Source of the DNA: Anaerolineae bacterium
Lineage (GTDB): Bacteria; Chloroflexota; Anaerolineae; JAAYZQ01
NCBI GenBank assembly: GCA_023544525.1
Contig: JAMJFU010000017.1
Location: forward strand, 1 to 33,911
Reading direction: 5' to 3'
DNA: 33,911 nt
Shown here: positions 7,147-16,300 of the stretch, in pieces
How positions within the stretch are numbered: position 1 is the first letter of the stretch
Layout: every line of letters starts with the position of its first letter
Notes under the pieces: generated by a model
Seen by the model: the letters and a program-made list of their open reading frames with translations, nothing else
What the model was told of the DNA's origin: nothing
Database searches by the model: none
Program-made: the position numbers and the translations under genes

Positions 7147-10100
7147 ATGGTGGAAGACAAAAACAGCATCACAGACGGTGCGGCACAAGGTAGACCAATT
7201 GGTGCGGCATTGGTGGTAGGTGGAGGCATCGCCGGCGTGCAGTCGGCGTTGGACCTCGCCGACTCGGGCGTCAAGGTTTACCTGCTCGAGCGCCAGGCAG
7301 CCATTGGCGGCAAGATGGCTCAACTGGACAAGACCTTCCCTACCAACGACTGCGCCATGTGCATCCTGTCGCCCAAGCTGGTCGAGGCTGGCCGCCACCG
7401 GAATATCCAGATCCTGCCGACCAGCGATCTCGTCCAACTGGAAGGCAGCCCCGGGCATTTTGTCGCTCGCGTCCGGCGTCGTCCCCGCTACATCGATCTC
7501 GACAAATGCACGGCATGCAACGACTGCGTCGACGTGTGCCCGGTGACTGTGCCCCGCGAGTTCAACGAGGGCCTGTCGACGCGAACTGCCACCTACAAGC
7601 CATACCCCCAGGCAGTTCCCAGCGCTTATGTCATCTCCAAGAAAGGCACCAGCCCCTGCAAGGCCACCTGCCCCGCTGACACCAGCGCCCAGGGCTACAT
7701 TGCCCTCATTGCCCAGCAGCGATACGAGGAGGCGCTGGAGGTCATCAAGCAGTACAACCCCTTCCCGGCGACAGTAGGTCGCGTGTGCCACCATCCCTGC
7801 GAGACAGAATGCAATCGCGGGAAGTTGGACAACCCTGTAGCCATCTGTGGCCTGAAGCGCTTTGTCGCAGACACGGTCTATGCCAGGTGGGATCTGCAGG
7901 GCAAGTCGGAGGAAAGGCAGCTCAGAGCCTATCCAGAAGCGCCGATGCTGTTGCCTCCCGAAGATAAGCGACGGGTAGCCATTATGGGAGCCGGGCCGAC
8001 CGGCTTGACCGCCGCGCACTTTCTGGCGCGGATGGGCTACACGGTGACGATATTTGAGGCTTTGCCGGTGGCAGGAGGCATGGCCCGCGTGGGGATTCCG
8101 GCCTATCGGCTGCCACGCGAGGTGCTGAACCGAGAGATCCAGGAGATTCTGGATCTCGGGGTAGAGCTAAATCTGGAGCATCCTATCCGGGACATCCATA
8201 GCCTGTTTGCTCAGGGCTTTGCTGCCGTCTTTATGGCCATTGGCGCCCACGAACCACAGAAGCTCCAGATCCCCGGGGAGGACGAGACAGAGGGTGTCTT
8301 TCACGGTGTGCCCTTCCTGCGGGCGGTCGCCCTCGGCGAAACGGCGCGACCCGGAGATCGGGTGGTCGTTGTCGGCGGCGGGAACACGGCCATCGACACG
8401 GCCCGCACCGCCGTGCGCCTCGGCTCACACAGCGTGACCATCGTATACCGCCGCACCCGGGCGGAGATGCCAGCCAACGAATGGGAGATCGAAGAAGCAC
8501 TGGAAGAGGGAGTACACCTCGAGGTGCTCGCCCAGCCGGTAGAGGTCCTCTCAGACAACGGTCATATCTCCGCACTACGCTGTGTGCGCATGCGCCTGGG
8601 AGAGCCCGATGCCAGCGGCCGGCGGCGCCCTATCCCCATCGATGGCAGCGAGTTCGAGATCCCATGCGACGCCCTGGTCGCAGCCATTGCCCAGGCTCCG
8701 GAGATCAGCTTCCTGGATCCCGGTCACGGCCTGGAGATCACCCGCTGGGGCACGTTCAAGGTCAAGCCCGAGACGCTGGAGACGAACCTGCCCGGCATTT
8801 TCGCAGGCGGCGACGCGGCTTCCGGACCCGGCGCTCTCATCGAAGGCATCGCCGCCGGGAGGCGGGGCGCTCTATCCATCGATCGCTACCTGCGAGATGT
8901 ACCGCTCCTCACACCCAGGGAATTGCTGCCGTTGCCGACCACCGAGTTGACCGAGGGTGAGATCGCCCAGATGCTGGCACAGGGCGAGATAGATCTGCGA
9001 CCACGCGTCGAAACGCCCAAGACACCTGTGAGCGACCGAGTCGGTGACTTTCGCGAGGTGGAGCTGTGCATGAGCGAGGAGCAGGCTCTGGCAGAGGCTG
9101 AGCGCTGCCTCTCGTGCGGCCTCTGCTCCGAGTGTTACCAGTGTGTGCTGGCCTGCAAGGCACACGCCATCGATCACCAGCAGGCACCCTACGAAGAGGA
9201 ACTGCACGTCGGTGCGGTGGTCCTGGCTCCCGGCTATGAGCTGTTCGATGCCGCGCGGGCAGGTGAGTTGGGCTATGGCCGTTATCCCAACGTGGTCACC
9301 TCATTGCAGTTCGAGCGGCTGCTGAGCGCTTCCGGACCAACCGCGGGACACATTACTCGCCTGTCGGACCACGCCGAGCCCAAGAGGATTGCCTTTTTGC
9401 AGTGCATCGGCTCGCGGGACAAGGAGCACGATTACTGCTCCTCGGTCTGTTGCATGTATGCCACCAAAGAGGCCATGCTGGCCCTCGACCACGTACCGGG
9501 CCTCGAGTGCCACATCTTCCAGATCGATATGCGCGCCTTCAGCAAGGGATTCGACGCCTACTTTGAGCGGGGCAAGCACCTAGGTCTCCATTACCATCGC
9601 TGCAAGATCTCCGGGCTGAAGGAAGACCCCCATACGCGCGAGATCCTGGTGGATTACATAGAAGACGGCCAACTGGCGCGCCAACGCTTCGACCTGGTGG
9701 TGCTGAGTGTGGGCATGGAGAGTCCCGCCGAGGCGAGCACCCTCGCCCAGGCGGCAGGCGTCCAGCTGGACGAGTATGGCTTCTGCCATACCCAGCCCTT
9801 CCAGCCTGTAACCACGTCGAGGCCAGGAGTCTATGTCTGCGGCGCTTTTGCCGAGCCCAAGGACATCCCGGACAGCGTCATCGAGGCAGGAGGTGCGGCG
9901 GCAGCCGCCCTGGCTACCATCGGCCAGGGGCGGGGAACCCTGGTTGCACCGGCCGAGTACCCGCCCGAGATCCAGGTCTCGCCAGAGGACGAACCGCGCA
10001 CGGGCGTCTTTATCTGCAGCTGTGGCAGCAACATCGCCGGCGTCGTAGACGTGGCAGACGTGACCGCCTACGCCCGGTCGCTCCCAGGGGTGGCCCATGC

Positions 10101-11742
10101 TGAGAACACGATGTATACCTGCTCGGCGGATTCGCTGAAGCTCATCCAGGAGCGCATTGAGGAAAAGAGGCTGAATCGGGTCATTGTCTCGTCGTGCACA
10201 CCCCGCACGCACGAACCGATCTTCCGCGACACCATCCGCCAGGCTGGGCTGAACCCATACCTGTTCGAGATGGCCAACATCCGCGACCAGGACTCCTGGG
10301 TCCATGCCAGGTGGCCCGAGCTAGCCACCCAAAAGGCCAAGGACCTGACACGGATGGCCGTGGCCCGCGCGCGGCAGTTGCGGCCGCTCTACACGCAGGA
10401 CCAGACGCTTTCCCATAGTGCCCTGGTCATCGGCGGCGGCGTGGCTGGGATGACGGCTGCCCTCAACCTGGCCAGTCAAGGCTACGACGTAACCGTGGTA
10501 GAGCGAGAAAAGGAGCTGGGCGGCCAGGCCCGTCGGTTGTCTGCATCCGTCAAGGGCGGCGACCCACAAGCCCTCGTGCATGGACTCATCCGCGAGGTGG
10601 TCGAGAACCCAAGGGTTGAGGTGCTGACCGACCACCATGTGATCAAGTTTGAAGGGTTTGTGGGGAATTTCAAGAGCACCGTCGCCTGCTGCTCCGAGCC
10701 GACCCAGCGCCTCATCGAGCATGGGGTGACGCTGGTTGCCACCGGAGGCCAGCCCTACCGCGGTACCGCGTTTGGACTGGGCAGCGACCCACGGATCATC
10801 ACCCAAGACGACCTGGAGAGACTGCTGGCGGACGGGCCAGAGGGAGCGACCCAGGAACGGCCCCAACTGGCCAACCTACAAAGCATCGTCATGTTGCAGT
10901 GTGCGGGGCCCTGGGATGAGGGTGGGAATGACGAAGGCTTTTATTGCAGCCGCATCTGCTGTTCTGTCGCAGCCAAGAATGCCCTGCGCCTCAAAGAGCT
11001 GAATCCTGGTGCCCAGGTCGTAGTACTGTACAACCGTGACATCCGGACCTATGGCTTCCAGGAGAGACTCTATACCCAGGCGCGGGAGGCAGGGGTGCTG
11101 TTTCTCCGTTACGCGGAGGGCACCCGGCCCCAGATCGAGAACAATGGACGGCTGGATATCACCGTCCACGACGAGATCCTGGATCAGCCCGTGACGCTCA
11201 GCGCGGACCTGCTGGTGCTTTCCGAGGCGATCATCCCGGCAGACGGCAGCCGCGCCCTGGCCGATTTGCTCAAATTCTCCTGCACACTGGAAGGCTTTTT
11301 CCTGGAGGCGCACGTCAAGCTCCAGCCGGTGGATTTCCCGGCGGAGGGCATCTTTTTGGCAGGCACAGCCCACTACCCCAAACTGCTCGACGAGACGATC
11401 GCCCAGGCAGGGGCGGCGGCGGCCCGGGCGGCAAGCATCCTCTCGAAGGATCTCCTGGAGGTCGGGGGCGTAGTTGCCACGGTTGACCCGGCCAAGTGCA
11501 CCGGCTGCCTGACCTGCGTGCGCATCTGCCCCTTTGGCGCCGCTTATATCAACCCGATCCTTGCTGGAGTGGGCGGCATCCTGGGCGCCGCCGAGATCGA
11601 GGCCGCCGCCTGTCGCGGCTGTGGCCTCTGCCCGGCAGAATGTCCAGCCAAGGCCATCCAGCTGCAGCATTTTACCGACCAACAGGTACTCGCCAAGGAA
11701 GAAGCCCTGTTCGAGGCCATGGACCTGGCATTGGCTATCTAA
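7147..11742 (+). CDS. hdrA: Giant HdrA / NfnB-GltD-like / HdrA fusion flavoprotein
   Basis: 1531 residues. Order: FAD module ('GGGIAG' near 25, C68 in 'DCAMC'); one 4Fe-4S cluster (C121, C124, C127, C131); an inserted GltD/NfnB-like unit at about 168-640, with cluster-type cysteines C171, C175, C214, C218, C222, an FAD site 'GAGPTG' near 281, an NAD(P)H site 'GGGNTA' near 410 and 'GGDAASG' near 555; a cysteine comb C654/657/660/663/666/670; the rest of HdrA module 1; a CxC HdrA domain (C957, C959); FAD module 2 near 1096; and a C-terminal double ferredoxin (C1451-C1461 and C1489-C1499). The insert is expected to oxidise NAD(P)H, as in NfnB and the glutamate synthase small subunit. It is followed after 13 bases by mvhD, then metV and metF. 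Bifurcation is inferred. Confidence 0.9.
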   Translation: MVEDKNSITDGAAQGRPIGAALVVGGGIAGVQSALDLADSGVKVYLLERQAAIGGKMAQLDKTFPTNDCAMCILSPKLVEAGRHRNIQILPTSDLVQLEGSPGHFVARVRRRPRYIDLDKCTACNDCVDVCPVTVPREFNEGLSTRTATYKPYPQAVPSAYVISKKGTSPCKATCPADTSAQGYIALIAQQRYEEALEVIKQYNPFPATVGRVCHHPCETECNRGKLDNPVAICGLKRFVADTVYARWDLQGKSEERQLRAYPEAPMLLPPEDKRRVAIMGAGPTGLTAAHFLARMGYTVTIFEALPVAGGMARVGIPAYRLPREVLNREIQEILDLGVELNLEHPIRDIHSLFAQGFAAVFMAIGAHEPQKLQIPGEDETEGVFHGVPFLRAVALGETARPGDRVVVVGGGNTAIDTARTAVRLGSHSVTIVYRRTRAEMPANEWEIEEALEEGVHLEVLAQPVEVLSDNGHISALRCVRMRLGEPDASGRRRPIPIDGSEFEIPCDALVAAIAQAPEISFLDPGHGLEITRWGTFKVKPETLETNLPGIFAGGDAASGPGALIEGIAAGRRGALSIDRYLRDVPLLTPRELLPLPTTELTEGEIAQMLAQGEIDLRPRVETPKTPVSDRVGDFREVELCMSEEQALAEAERCLSCGLCSECYQCVLACKAHAIDHQQAPYEEELHVGAVVLAPGYELFDAARAGELGYGRYPNVVTSLQFERLLSASGPTAGHITRLSDHAEPKRIAFLQCIGSRDKEHDYCSSVCCMYATKEAMLALDHVPGLECHIFQIDMRAFSKGFDAYFERGKHLGLHYHRCKISGLKEDPHTREILVDYIEDGQLARQRFDLVVLSVGMESPAEASTLAQAAGVQLDEYGFCHTQPFQPVTTSRPGVYVCGAFAEPKDIPDSVIEAGGAAAAALATIGQGRGTLVAPAEYPPEIQVSPEDEPRTGVFICSCGSNIAGVVDVADVTAYARSLPGVAHAENTMYTCSADSLKLIQERIEEKRLNRVIVSSCTPRTHEPIFRDTIRQAGLNPYLFEMANIRDQDSWVHARWPELATQKAKDLTRMAVARARQLRPLYTQDQTLSHSALVIGGGVAGMTAALNLASQGYDVTVVEREKELGGQARRLSASVKGGDPQALVHGLIREVVENPRVEVLTDHHVIKFEGFVGNFKSTVACCSEPTQRLIEHGVTLVATGGQPYRGTAFGLGSDPRIITQDDLERLLADGPEGATQERPQLANLQSIVMLQCAGPWDEGGNDEGFYCSRICCSVAAKNALRLKELNPGAQVVVLYNRDIRTYGFQERLYTQAREAGVLFLRYAEGTRPQIENNGRLDITVHDEILDQPVTLSADLLVLSEAIIPADGSRALADLLKFSCTLEGFFLEAHVKLQPVDFPAEGIFLAGTAHYPKLLDETIAQAGAAAARAASILSKDLLEVGGVVATVDPAKCTGCLTCVRICPFGAAYINPILAGVGGILGAAEIEAAACRGCGLCPAECPAKAIQLQHFTDQQVLAKEEALFEAMDLALAI

Positions 11743-11755
11743 AAGGAATCGGAGA

Positions 11756-12202
11756 ATGAGCGAATTCGAACCTCAGGTACTGGCCTTTGCCTGCCACTAC
11801 TGCGCCTACGCGGCCGCAGATCTGGCAGGATCCATGAGGCTGAGCTACCCGCCGAACGTGAAGGTGCTGCACCTGCCCTGTACGGGCAAGGTGGACGTTC
11901 TCTACCTGTTGCGCGCTTTTGAGAAAGGTGCAGACGCAGTCTTTGTCGCCGGCTGACTGAAGGGTACCTGTCATTACCTGGAAGGTAATGTCGGCGCCGA
12001 ACGAAGGGTGAATTACACCAAGAAGCTGCTGGCCGAGACCGGCCTGGAGCCGGAGCGGCTGGAGATGTTCTTTCTCTCCTCAGCGGAGGGAGTCCGCTTT
12101 GCGGAAATAGCTACAGAGATGACGGAACGGGCCCGAAAGCTAGGACCGAATCCGCTCAAGAATGGCAAAGCTATCGAACAACCAATGGAGGCTGAAGAAT
12201 GA
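11756..12202 (+). CDS. mvhD: MvhD-type subunit, predicted selenoprotein (UGA at codon 67)
   Basis: Reading ATG 11756 through an in-frame TGA at 11954-11956 to TGA 12200-12202 gives 148 residues, the full MvhD length. Before the TGA are C13/C16 ('CHYC') and C42 ('PCTGKVD'); directly after it the family sequence resumes without a frame change ('LKGTCHYLEGN'), with C72 four residues beyond the TGA. In the paralogue at 6412 the TGA position is C75, followed by C80 with the same spacing. Archaeal VhuD/MvhD proteins are known to carry Sec at this site. A bacterial-type SECIS hairpin lies at 11968-11994. The stop overlaps the metV start as ATGA. A conventional annotation would split this gene. The sel genes are not in the window. 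Confidence 0.85.
11968..11994 (+). promoter_or_regulatory. Candidate bacterial SECIS element
   Basis: CATTACC (11972-11978) pairs perfectly with GGTAATG (11984-11990) around the loop UGGAA. The stem extends below a U-U mismatch by G-C, U-G and C-G pairs. The apical loop starts 22 nucleotides after the UGA and has G at its second position; both fit the published bacterial SECIS model (loop roughly 16-37 nt downstream, G among the first two loop bases). Confidence 0.7.
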
Positions 12203-12873
12203 TAGTAGCGGAGCAAAAGCCCCTGGAAGAGATCAAGAGCATGATCGCGGACGCCCGCAAGGTCCTGGTTCTGGGCTGTGGTACGTGCGTAACCGTCTGT
12301 TTCGCCGGGGGAGAAAAAGAGGTTTCGATCCTCGCCTCGCAGCTCAGGATGGCGACCCGCCTGGATGGGCAGGAGAAAGAGATCCGTGAGCTCACGGTCC
12401 AGCGCCAGTGCGAGTACGAGTACAATGAGCTGGCGGCCGACCACGTGCGCGACGCGGACATGGTCATCTCGTTGGCTTGCGGCATTGGCGTGCAGACGAT
12501 GAATGAGCAGTACCCCGAAAAGCTGACGGTACCCGGGCTGAACACCTCTGGCCTGAGCCAGCCGACTGAACAGGGTGTATGGGAGGAACGCTGTCAGGCC
12601 TGCGGCAACTGTGTCCTGCACCTGACGGGCGGCCTCTGTCCAGTAGCTCGCTGTGCCAAAAGCCTGCTCAATGGACCCTGTGGTGGTTCTCAGCGCGGCA
12701 TCTGCGAGGTCTATGCCGAGCGCGAGACCCCCTGTGTCTGGGATCAGATCTACCACCGGCTGAAGGATCTGGGACAGTTGGACAAGCTGCTGGAAATCGA
12801 GCCAGCCAAAAACTGGCACACCAGCCGCGATGGCGGACAGCGCAAAATCGTGCGGGAGGATCTGCGACTATGA
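12199..12873 (+). CDS. metV: MetV, zinc/iron-sulfur partner of methylene-THF reductase
   Basis: 224 residues. The N-terminal part has C27, C30 and C34 ('CGTCVTVC') followed by a Rossmann-like region. The C-terminal part (about 130-180) is the methylene-THF reductase C-terminal domain, with a dense cysteine set C132, C135, C138, C147, C152 and 'GPCGG'. MetV forms a complex with MetF in acetogens such as Moorella and carries electrons from the Hdr-type subunits. The start codon overlaps the upstream mvhD stop (ATGA), and its own stop overlaps the metF start (ATGA), so all three are likely translationally coupled. It acts in the cytoplasm. Confidence 0.9.
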   Translation: MIVAEQKPLEEIKSMIADARKVLVLGCGTCVTVCFAGGEKEVSILASQLRMATRLDGQEKEIRELTVQRQCEYEYNELAADHVRDADMVISLACGIGVQTMNEQYPEKLTVPGLNTSGLSQPTEQGVWEERCQACGNCVLHLTGGLCPVARCAKSLLNGPCGGSQRGICEVYAERETPCVWDQIYHRLKDLGQLDKLLEIEPAKNWHTSRDGGQRKIVREDLRL

Positions 12874-13901
12874 GCGACAACGGATACCTTGTGGGCAGCA
12901 ACCTGGAAAAGGCACTGAGGGCAGGCTATTTTGTGGCCACGGGCGAACTCGGCCCGCCCCAGAGTGCCGACCGGCATGAGATCGAACACAAAGCCCAGTT
13001 TCTGAAAGGCATCGTCGAGTCTGTCAATATTACCGATAACCAGACGGCAGTGGTGCGCATGTCGTCGATCTCTGTGGCCGTGATGCTCATGGAGCTGGGC
13101 ATCGAGCCCAACATCCAGATGACCTGTCGCGACCGGAACCGCATCGCGATCCAGAGCGACCTGCTGGGTGCGCACGCCCTGGGCTGCCGCAACCTGTTGT
13201 GCCTGACTGGAGACCACCAGACCTTCGGCAACCACCCCAATTCCAAGAACGTGCATGACCTGGACTCGATTTCCCTCTTGCAGGTATGCCGCGATATGAG
13301 GGATAAGAAGGTCTTTGAGTGTGGCGATGCCATAAAAGGCCAAGAGCCCCGCTTCCTGTTGGGTGCGGCGGCCAACCCCTTCGCAGATCCATTCGAATTC
13401 CGCCCCTACCGCCTGGGCAAGAAGGCGAGGGCCGGCGCAGACTTTATCCAGACCCAGTTGATCTTTAACGTCCCCAAGTTCAGGGACTACATGCGGCGGG
13501 TAGTGGACCTGGGATTTCACGAAGAGACGTACATCCTGGCCGGTGTCGGGCCCATCAAGAGCCTGGGTGCGGCCAAGTACATGGCCACCAAGGTGCCCGG
13601 CATGGAGGTGGATCCCGAATACATTACCCGCATGCAAAGCTGCACCAAGGATCTGCCCAGCCTGGGCGAGATCAAGGCCATGGACGATCCGGCAGAAGCC
13701 AAGGCCGCTCGCAACGCACGCAAAGAGGCAGCGGAAGCCGAGGGGATCAAGATCTGCGTCGAGATCATCGATGCCTGCAAAGAGATAGAAGGCGTAGCTG
13801 GTGTGCATATTATGGCTATTGAGTGGGAAGAGGCGGTGGACGAGATCGTCAAAACCTGCCAGCTCGGTCCCAAGTACGATCCAGCTCGGCAGCCTGCATA
13901 A
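12870..13901 (+). CDS. metF: Methylene-tetrahydrofolate reductase
   Basis: 343 residues from ATG 12870, which overlaps the metV stop as ATGA and has GGGAGGA upstream. The frame is open further upstream, but that part lies inside metV. A TIM barrel binding FAD and folate is indicated by 'ATGELGPP' near the N-terminus (the family catalytic Glu), 'CRDRNR', 'LCLTGDH' and 'IQTQLIFN'. It reduces 5,10-methylene-THF to 5-methyl-THF, the last step of the methyl branch. It has no NAD(P)H-binding extension, so electrons must come through MetV and the Hdr-type proteins encoded around it. The C-terminal region carries an Ala/Glu-rich helix near 270-290. Confidence 0.94.
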   Translation: MSDNGYLVGSNLEKALRAGYFVATGELGPPQSADRHEIEHKAQFLKGIVESVNITDNQTAVVRMSSISVAVMLMELGIEPNIQMTCRDRNRIAIQSDLLGAHALGCRNLLCLTGDHQTFGNHPNSKNVHDLDSISLLQVCRDMRDKKVFECGDAIKGQEPRFLLGAAANPFADPFEFRPYRLGKKARAGADFIQTQLIFNVPKFRDYMRRVVDLGFHEETYILAGVGPIKSLGAAKYMATKVPGMEVDPEYITRMQSCTKDLPSLGEIKAMDDPAEAKAARNARKEAAEAEGIKICVEIIDACKEIEGVAGVHIMAIEWEEAVDEIVKTCQLGPKYDPARQPA

Positions 13902-14024
13902 CAGGAAGAATCGTGCCGGTGACTACTAGGCCCATGCTGGGGGTAGCTCAAGAGCCTCCAGTTTGCCAGGTAAGGACCATCCGGCCCACTGTGTCTGGAC
14001 AGCCACTAGCCAAGGAGTTGGCCC

Positions 14025-15533
14025 ATGACGATTATGTTACGGACTGATCTCGCAGCAGAGATCAAAGAACGCTCTGGCGAGAACGTCTTTTTGTGTTACC
14101 AATGTAAGAAGTGCACTGCCGGTTGCCCCGTGGCGGCGTACTTTGATCTGATGCCGCACCAGGTGCTGCGCGCTTGCCAGTTTGGGCAATCATCGCTGGT
14201 CCTCAATTCACGCACGATCTCGATCTGTGCCGCCTGTGAAACCTGCTCCACCCGCTGCCCGCAGGGCATCGACATTGCGAGAATCATGGACGACCTGGAG
14301 ATCGCGGCCCAGGAGATGGGCATCAAGTCCAAAGCCCCGACCGTGCCCATGTTCTACAGGTCAGCCAACCGGGGTATCGATTGGTTTGGCCGCATGTGGG
14401 AGCTGGGGCTGATGGCCGAGCTCTATATCCGCGAATTCTTTGCCGGCGAGCTGGACTTCAGGCAGTTGTTCAAGTACGATGTGTCTCTCGCGATCAAGAT
14501 GTTGCGGGCGGGCAAGCTCAAGATCCTGCCCAGCATCGCCCGCCGCCCACGCAACGGCCGCCGGGCAAAAGCGGCTCTCGAGCCAGACATGATGCCTGCC
14601 TATCCCGAACCGCGCAAGGCAGCCCCAGCGGGCAGGGAGCCGGCGCTTGCGGGGAAGGCGATGCTGTATTATCCGGGCTGCAGCCTACATGCCACCGGCA
14701 TCGAGTTCCACATGTCCACAGTCGCCGTCGCCGAGAAGCTGGACATCAAGCTTGTGGAACCGGAAGGCTGGGTCTGCTGCGGCACTTCGCCAGCCCACAA
14801 CACCGATCACTACCGCGCCGTCAAACTGCCCATGCAGACACTGTCCATTGCCGAGGAGATGGGTCAGAGTTATATGACGATGCCCTGTGCGGCCTGTTTC
14901 TCGCGGTTCCGCATCGCCATGCACGAGGTACAACAGGACCCCAAGCTGCGGCGCAAGATCGCCGAGGATACCGGCTTTGAGTACACAGGCGGCATCAAGG
15001 TCGACAACCTGCTCACGACCGTCACGGACCGCGTCGGATACGAGGCAGCGGCCGAACCGGTCGTCAAGCCCTTGGAAGGGCTCAAGGTTGCCTGCTACTA
15101 CGGCTGCCTGCTTACCCGTCCGCCCGATGTCACTGGCGAAGAAGACTATGAGTATCCGATGAACATGGACCGCCTGGTCGAGGCTTTGGGCGGCGAAGCG
15201 CTGGATTGGTCCTTCAAGACAGATTGTTGCGGTGGCTCGCTGTCGCTCAGCACGCTCGATATCGCCCTGGACCTGAGCCACCAGATCCTTGAGAACGCGA
15301 TCGAGGTGGGGGCCGACCTCATCGCGACCGCCTGCCCGCTGTGCCATGCCAACCTGGACCTCAGGCAGAAGCAGATCAACGACGAATTCGGCGGCGGGTT
15401 TGACATTCCCGTCGTCTACTTTACCCAGCTCATGGGCGTCGCCTACGGCATCGACGCCAAGACACTGGGCATAGACAAACACTTCACCGACGGTATTGGC
15501 TTGCTAAAGGCCAAGGACCTCCTGAAAGCCTGA
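14025..15533 (+). CDS. hdrD: HdrC-HdrB fusion (HdrD-like) heterodisulfide reductase subunit
   Basis: 502 residues. The N-terminal HdrC part holds two 4Fe-4S motifs (C24, C27, C30, C34 and C68, C71, C74, C78). After a basic linker (about 165-210) comes HdrB with two CCG domains: C219, C251-C252, C288, C291 and C357/C361, C401-C402, C437, C440. Each CCG repeat can bind a non-cubane cluster. The same HdrC-HdrB order occurs in methanosarcinal HdrD. No methanogen heterodisulfide is expected here, so the substrate is unknown; in acetogen MetFV-Hdr complexes HdrBC may reduce a still undefined acceptor or serve as a relay. ATG 14025 is preceded by AAGGAG. The 123-base gap after metF shows no terminator, so it is probably in the same operon. 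Confidence 0.88.
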   Translation: MTIMLRTDLAAEIKERSGENVFLCYQCKKCTAGCPVAAYFDLMPHQVLRACQFGQSSLVLNSRTISICAACETCSTRCPQGIDIARIMDDLEIAAQEMGIKSKAPTVPMFYRSANRGIDWFGRMWELGLMAELYIREFFAGELDFRQLFKYDVSLAIKMLRAGKLKILPSIARRPRNGRRAKAALEPDMMPAYPEPRKAAPAGREPALAGKAMLYYPGCSLHATGIEFHMSTVAVAEKLDIKLVEPEGWVCCGTSPAHNTDHYRAVKLPMQTLSIAEEMGQSYMTMPCAACFSRFRIAMHEVQQDPKLRRKIAEDTGFEYTGGIKVDNLLTTVTDRVGYEAAAEPVVKPLEGLKVACYYGCLLTRPPDVTGEEDYEYPMNMDRLVEALGGEALDWSFKTDCCGGSLSLSTLDIALDLSHQILENAIEVGADLIATACPLCHANLDLRQKQINDEFGGGFDIPVVYFTQLMGVAYGIDAKTLGIDKHFTDGIGLLKAKDLLKA

Positions 15534-15621
15534 GGCAGGCTGATTTTCGAGGGTCTGCGCCACCCGGCGCGGTGCCCTGGTAACGTGCGATAACGAAAAC
15601 CGACGAGGAGGAAAGAGGAAC

Positions 15622-16248
15622 GTGAATCTCACAGACAAACCTGTCACCACTTTTCTGGATGAACTGGCAAGCGATGCTCCGGCGCCGGGCGGGGGCAGTG
15701 TGGCCGCCATTAGCGGAGCGTTGGGCGCAGCGTTGATCAGCATGGTCTGCAATCTGACCATCGGCAAGAAGGGCTATGAGGAGGTTCAGGGCGATATCCA
15801 GGACCTGCTAGCCCAATCGGAAGAACTGCGCGCCAAGCTTACCAATCTGGTTGAAGAGGACGTGAAAGCCTACACTGGCTATTCAGTGGCGGCCAAGAAG
15901 CCGCGCGGCAGCGATGAGGAGAAGGCCGAACGGGCAAAAGCCATGCAGTCCGCACTCAAGAATGCGACGGATGTCCCTCTGAGCATCGCCGAGACAGCAG
16001 TCAAAGTCATGGACCTGTGCATGCCGGCAGCTGAGAAGGGCAACAAGTGGGCTGTCAGCGATGCTGGTGTAGCTGTCCTGATGGCCGAAGCAGCCCTGCG
16101 GAGCGCAGCTCTGAATGTGCTCATCAACCTCGGTTCGCTGAAGGACCAGGAGTTCGTCGCCGACCGCCGCGCCAGGCTGGAGAGCCTGCTTGAGGGCAAA
16201 GGCGCCATGCGCGACGAGATCTATGACTATGTGGTAAGTAAACTGTAG
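15622..16248 (+). CDS. fchA: Methenyl-THF cyclohydrolase / formiminotransferase-cyclodeaminase-like protein
   Basis: 208 residues, all helical, with the family signature 'APAPGGGSVAA' near residues 21-31 and the conserved 'LIEED/VEEDVKAY' helix around 75-85. FchA interconverts 10-formyl-THF and 5,10-methenyl-THF in acetogens. GTG 15622 is preceded by purine-rich GAGGAGGAAAGAGG. It closes the operon that contains hdrCB, ahead of a clear terminator. Its presence matters because both FolD copies nearby lack the lysine needed for cyclohydrolase activity, so this protein is likely the sole cyclohydrolase encoded here. Confidence 0.92.
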   Translation: MNLTDKPVTTFLDELASDAPAPGGGSVAAISGALGAALISMVCNLTIGKKGYEEVQGDIQDLLAQSEELRAKLTNLVEEDVKAYTGYSVAAKKPRGSDEEKAERAKAMQSALKNATDVPLSIAETAVKVMDLCMPAAEKGNKWAVSDAGVAVLMAEAALRSAALNVLINLGSLKDQEFVADRRARLESLLEGKGAMRDEIYDYVVSKL

Positions 16249-16300
16249 TTGTGCCTGCGCCCGCTGGTCTGCCAGCGAGAAACAACGGCTCATACCAAGA

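Noticed and set aside
11954-11956. Premature stop suggesting an mvhD pseudogene or frameshift
   Set aside because: The same frame continues with intact family sequence, the TGA replaces a conserved Cys, a SECIS-like hairpin follows, and the downstream end is coupled to metV by ATGA.
12579-12869. Upstream extension of MetF
   Set aside because: The open frame lies inside metV in another frame. ATG 12870 with GGGAGGA and the ATGA overlap is the evident start.
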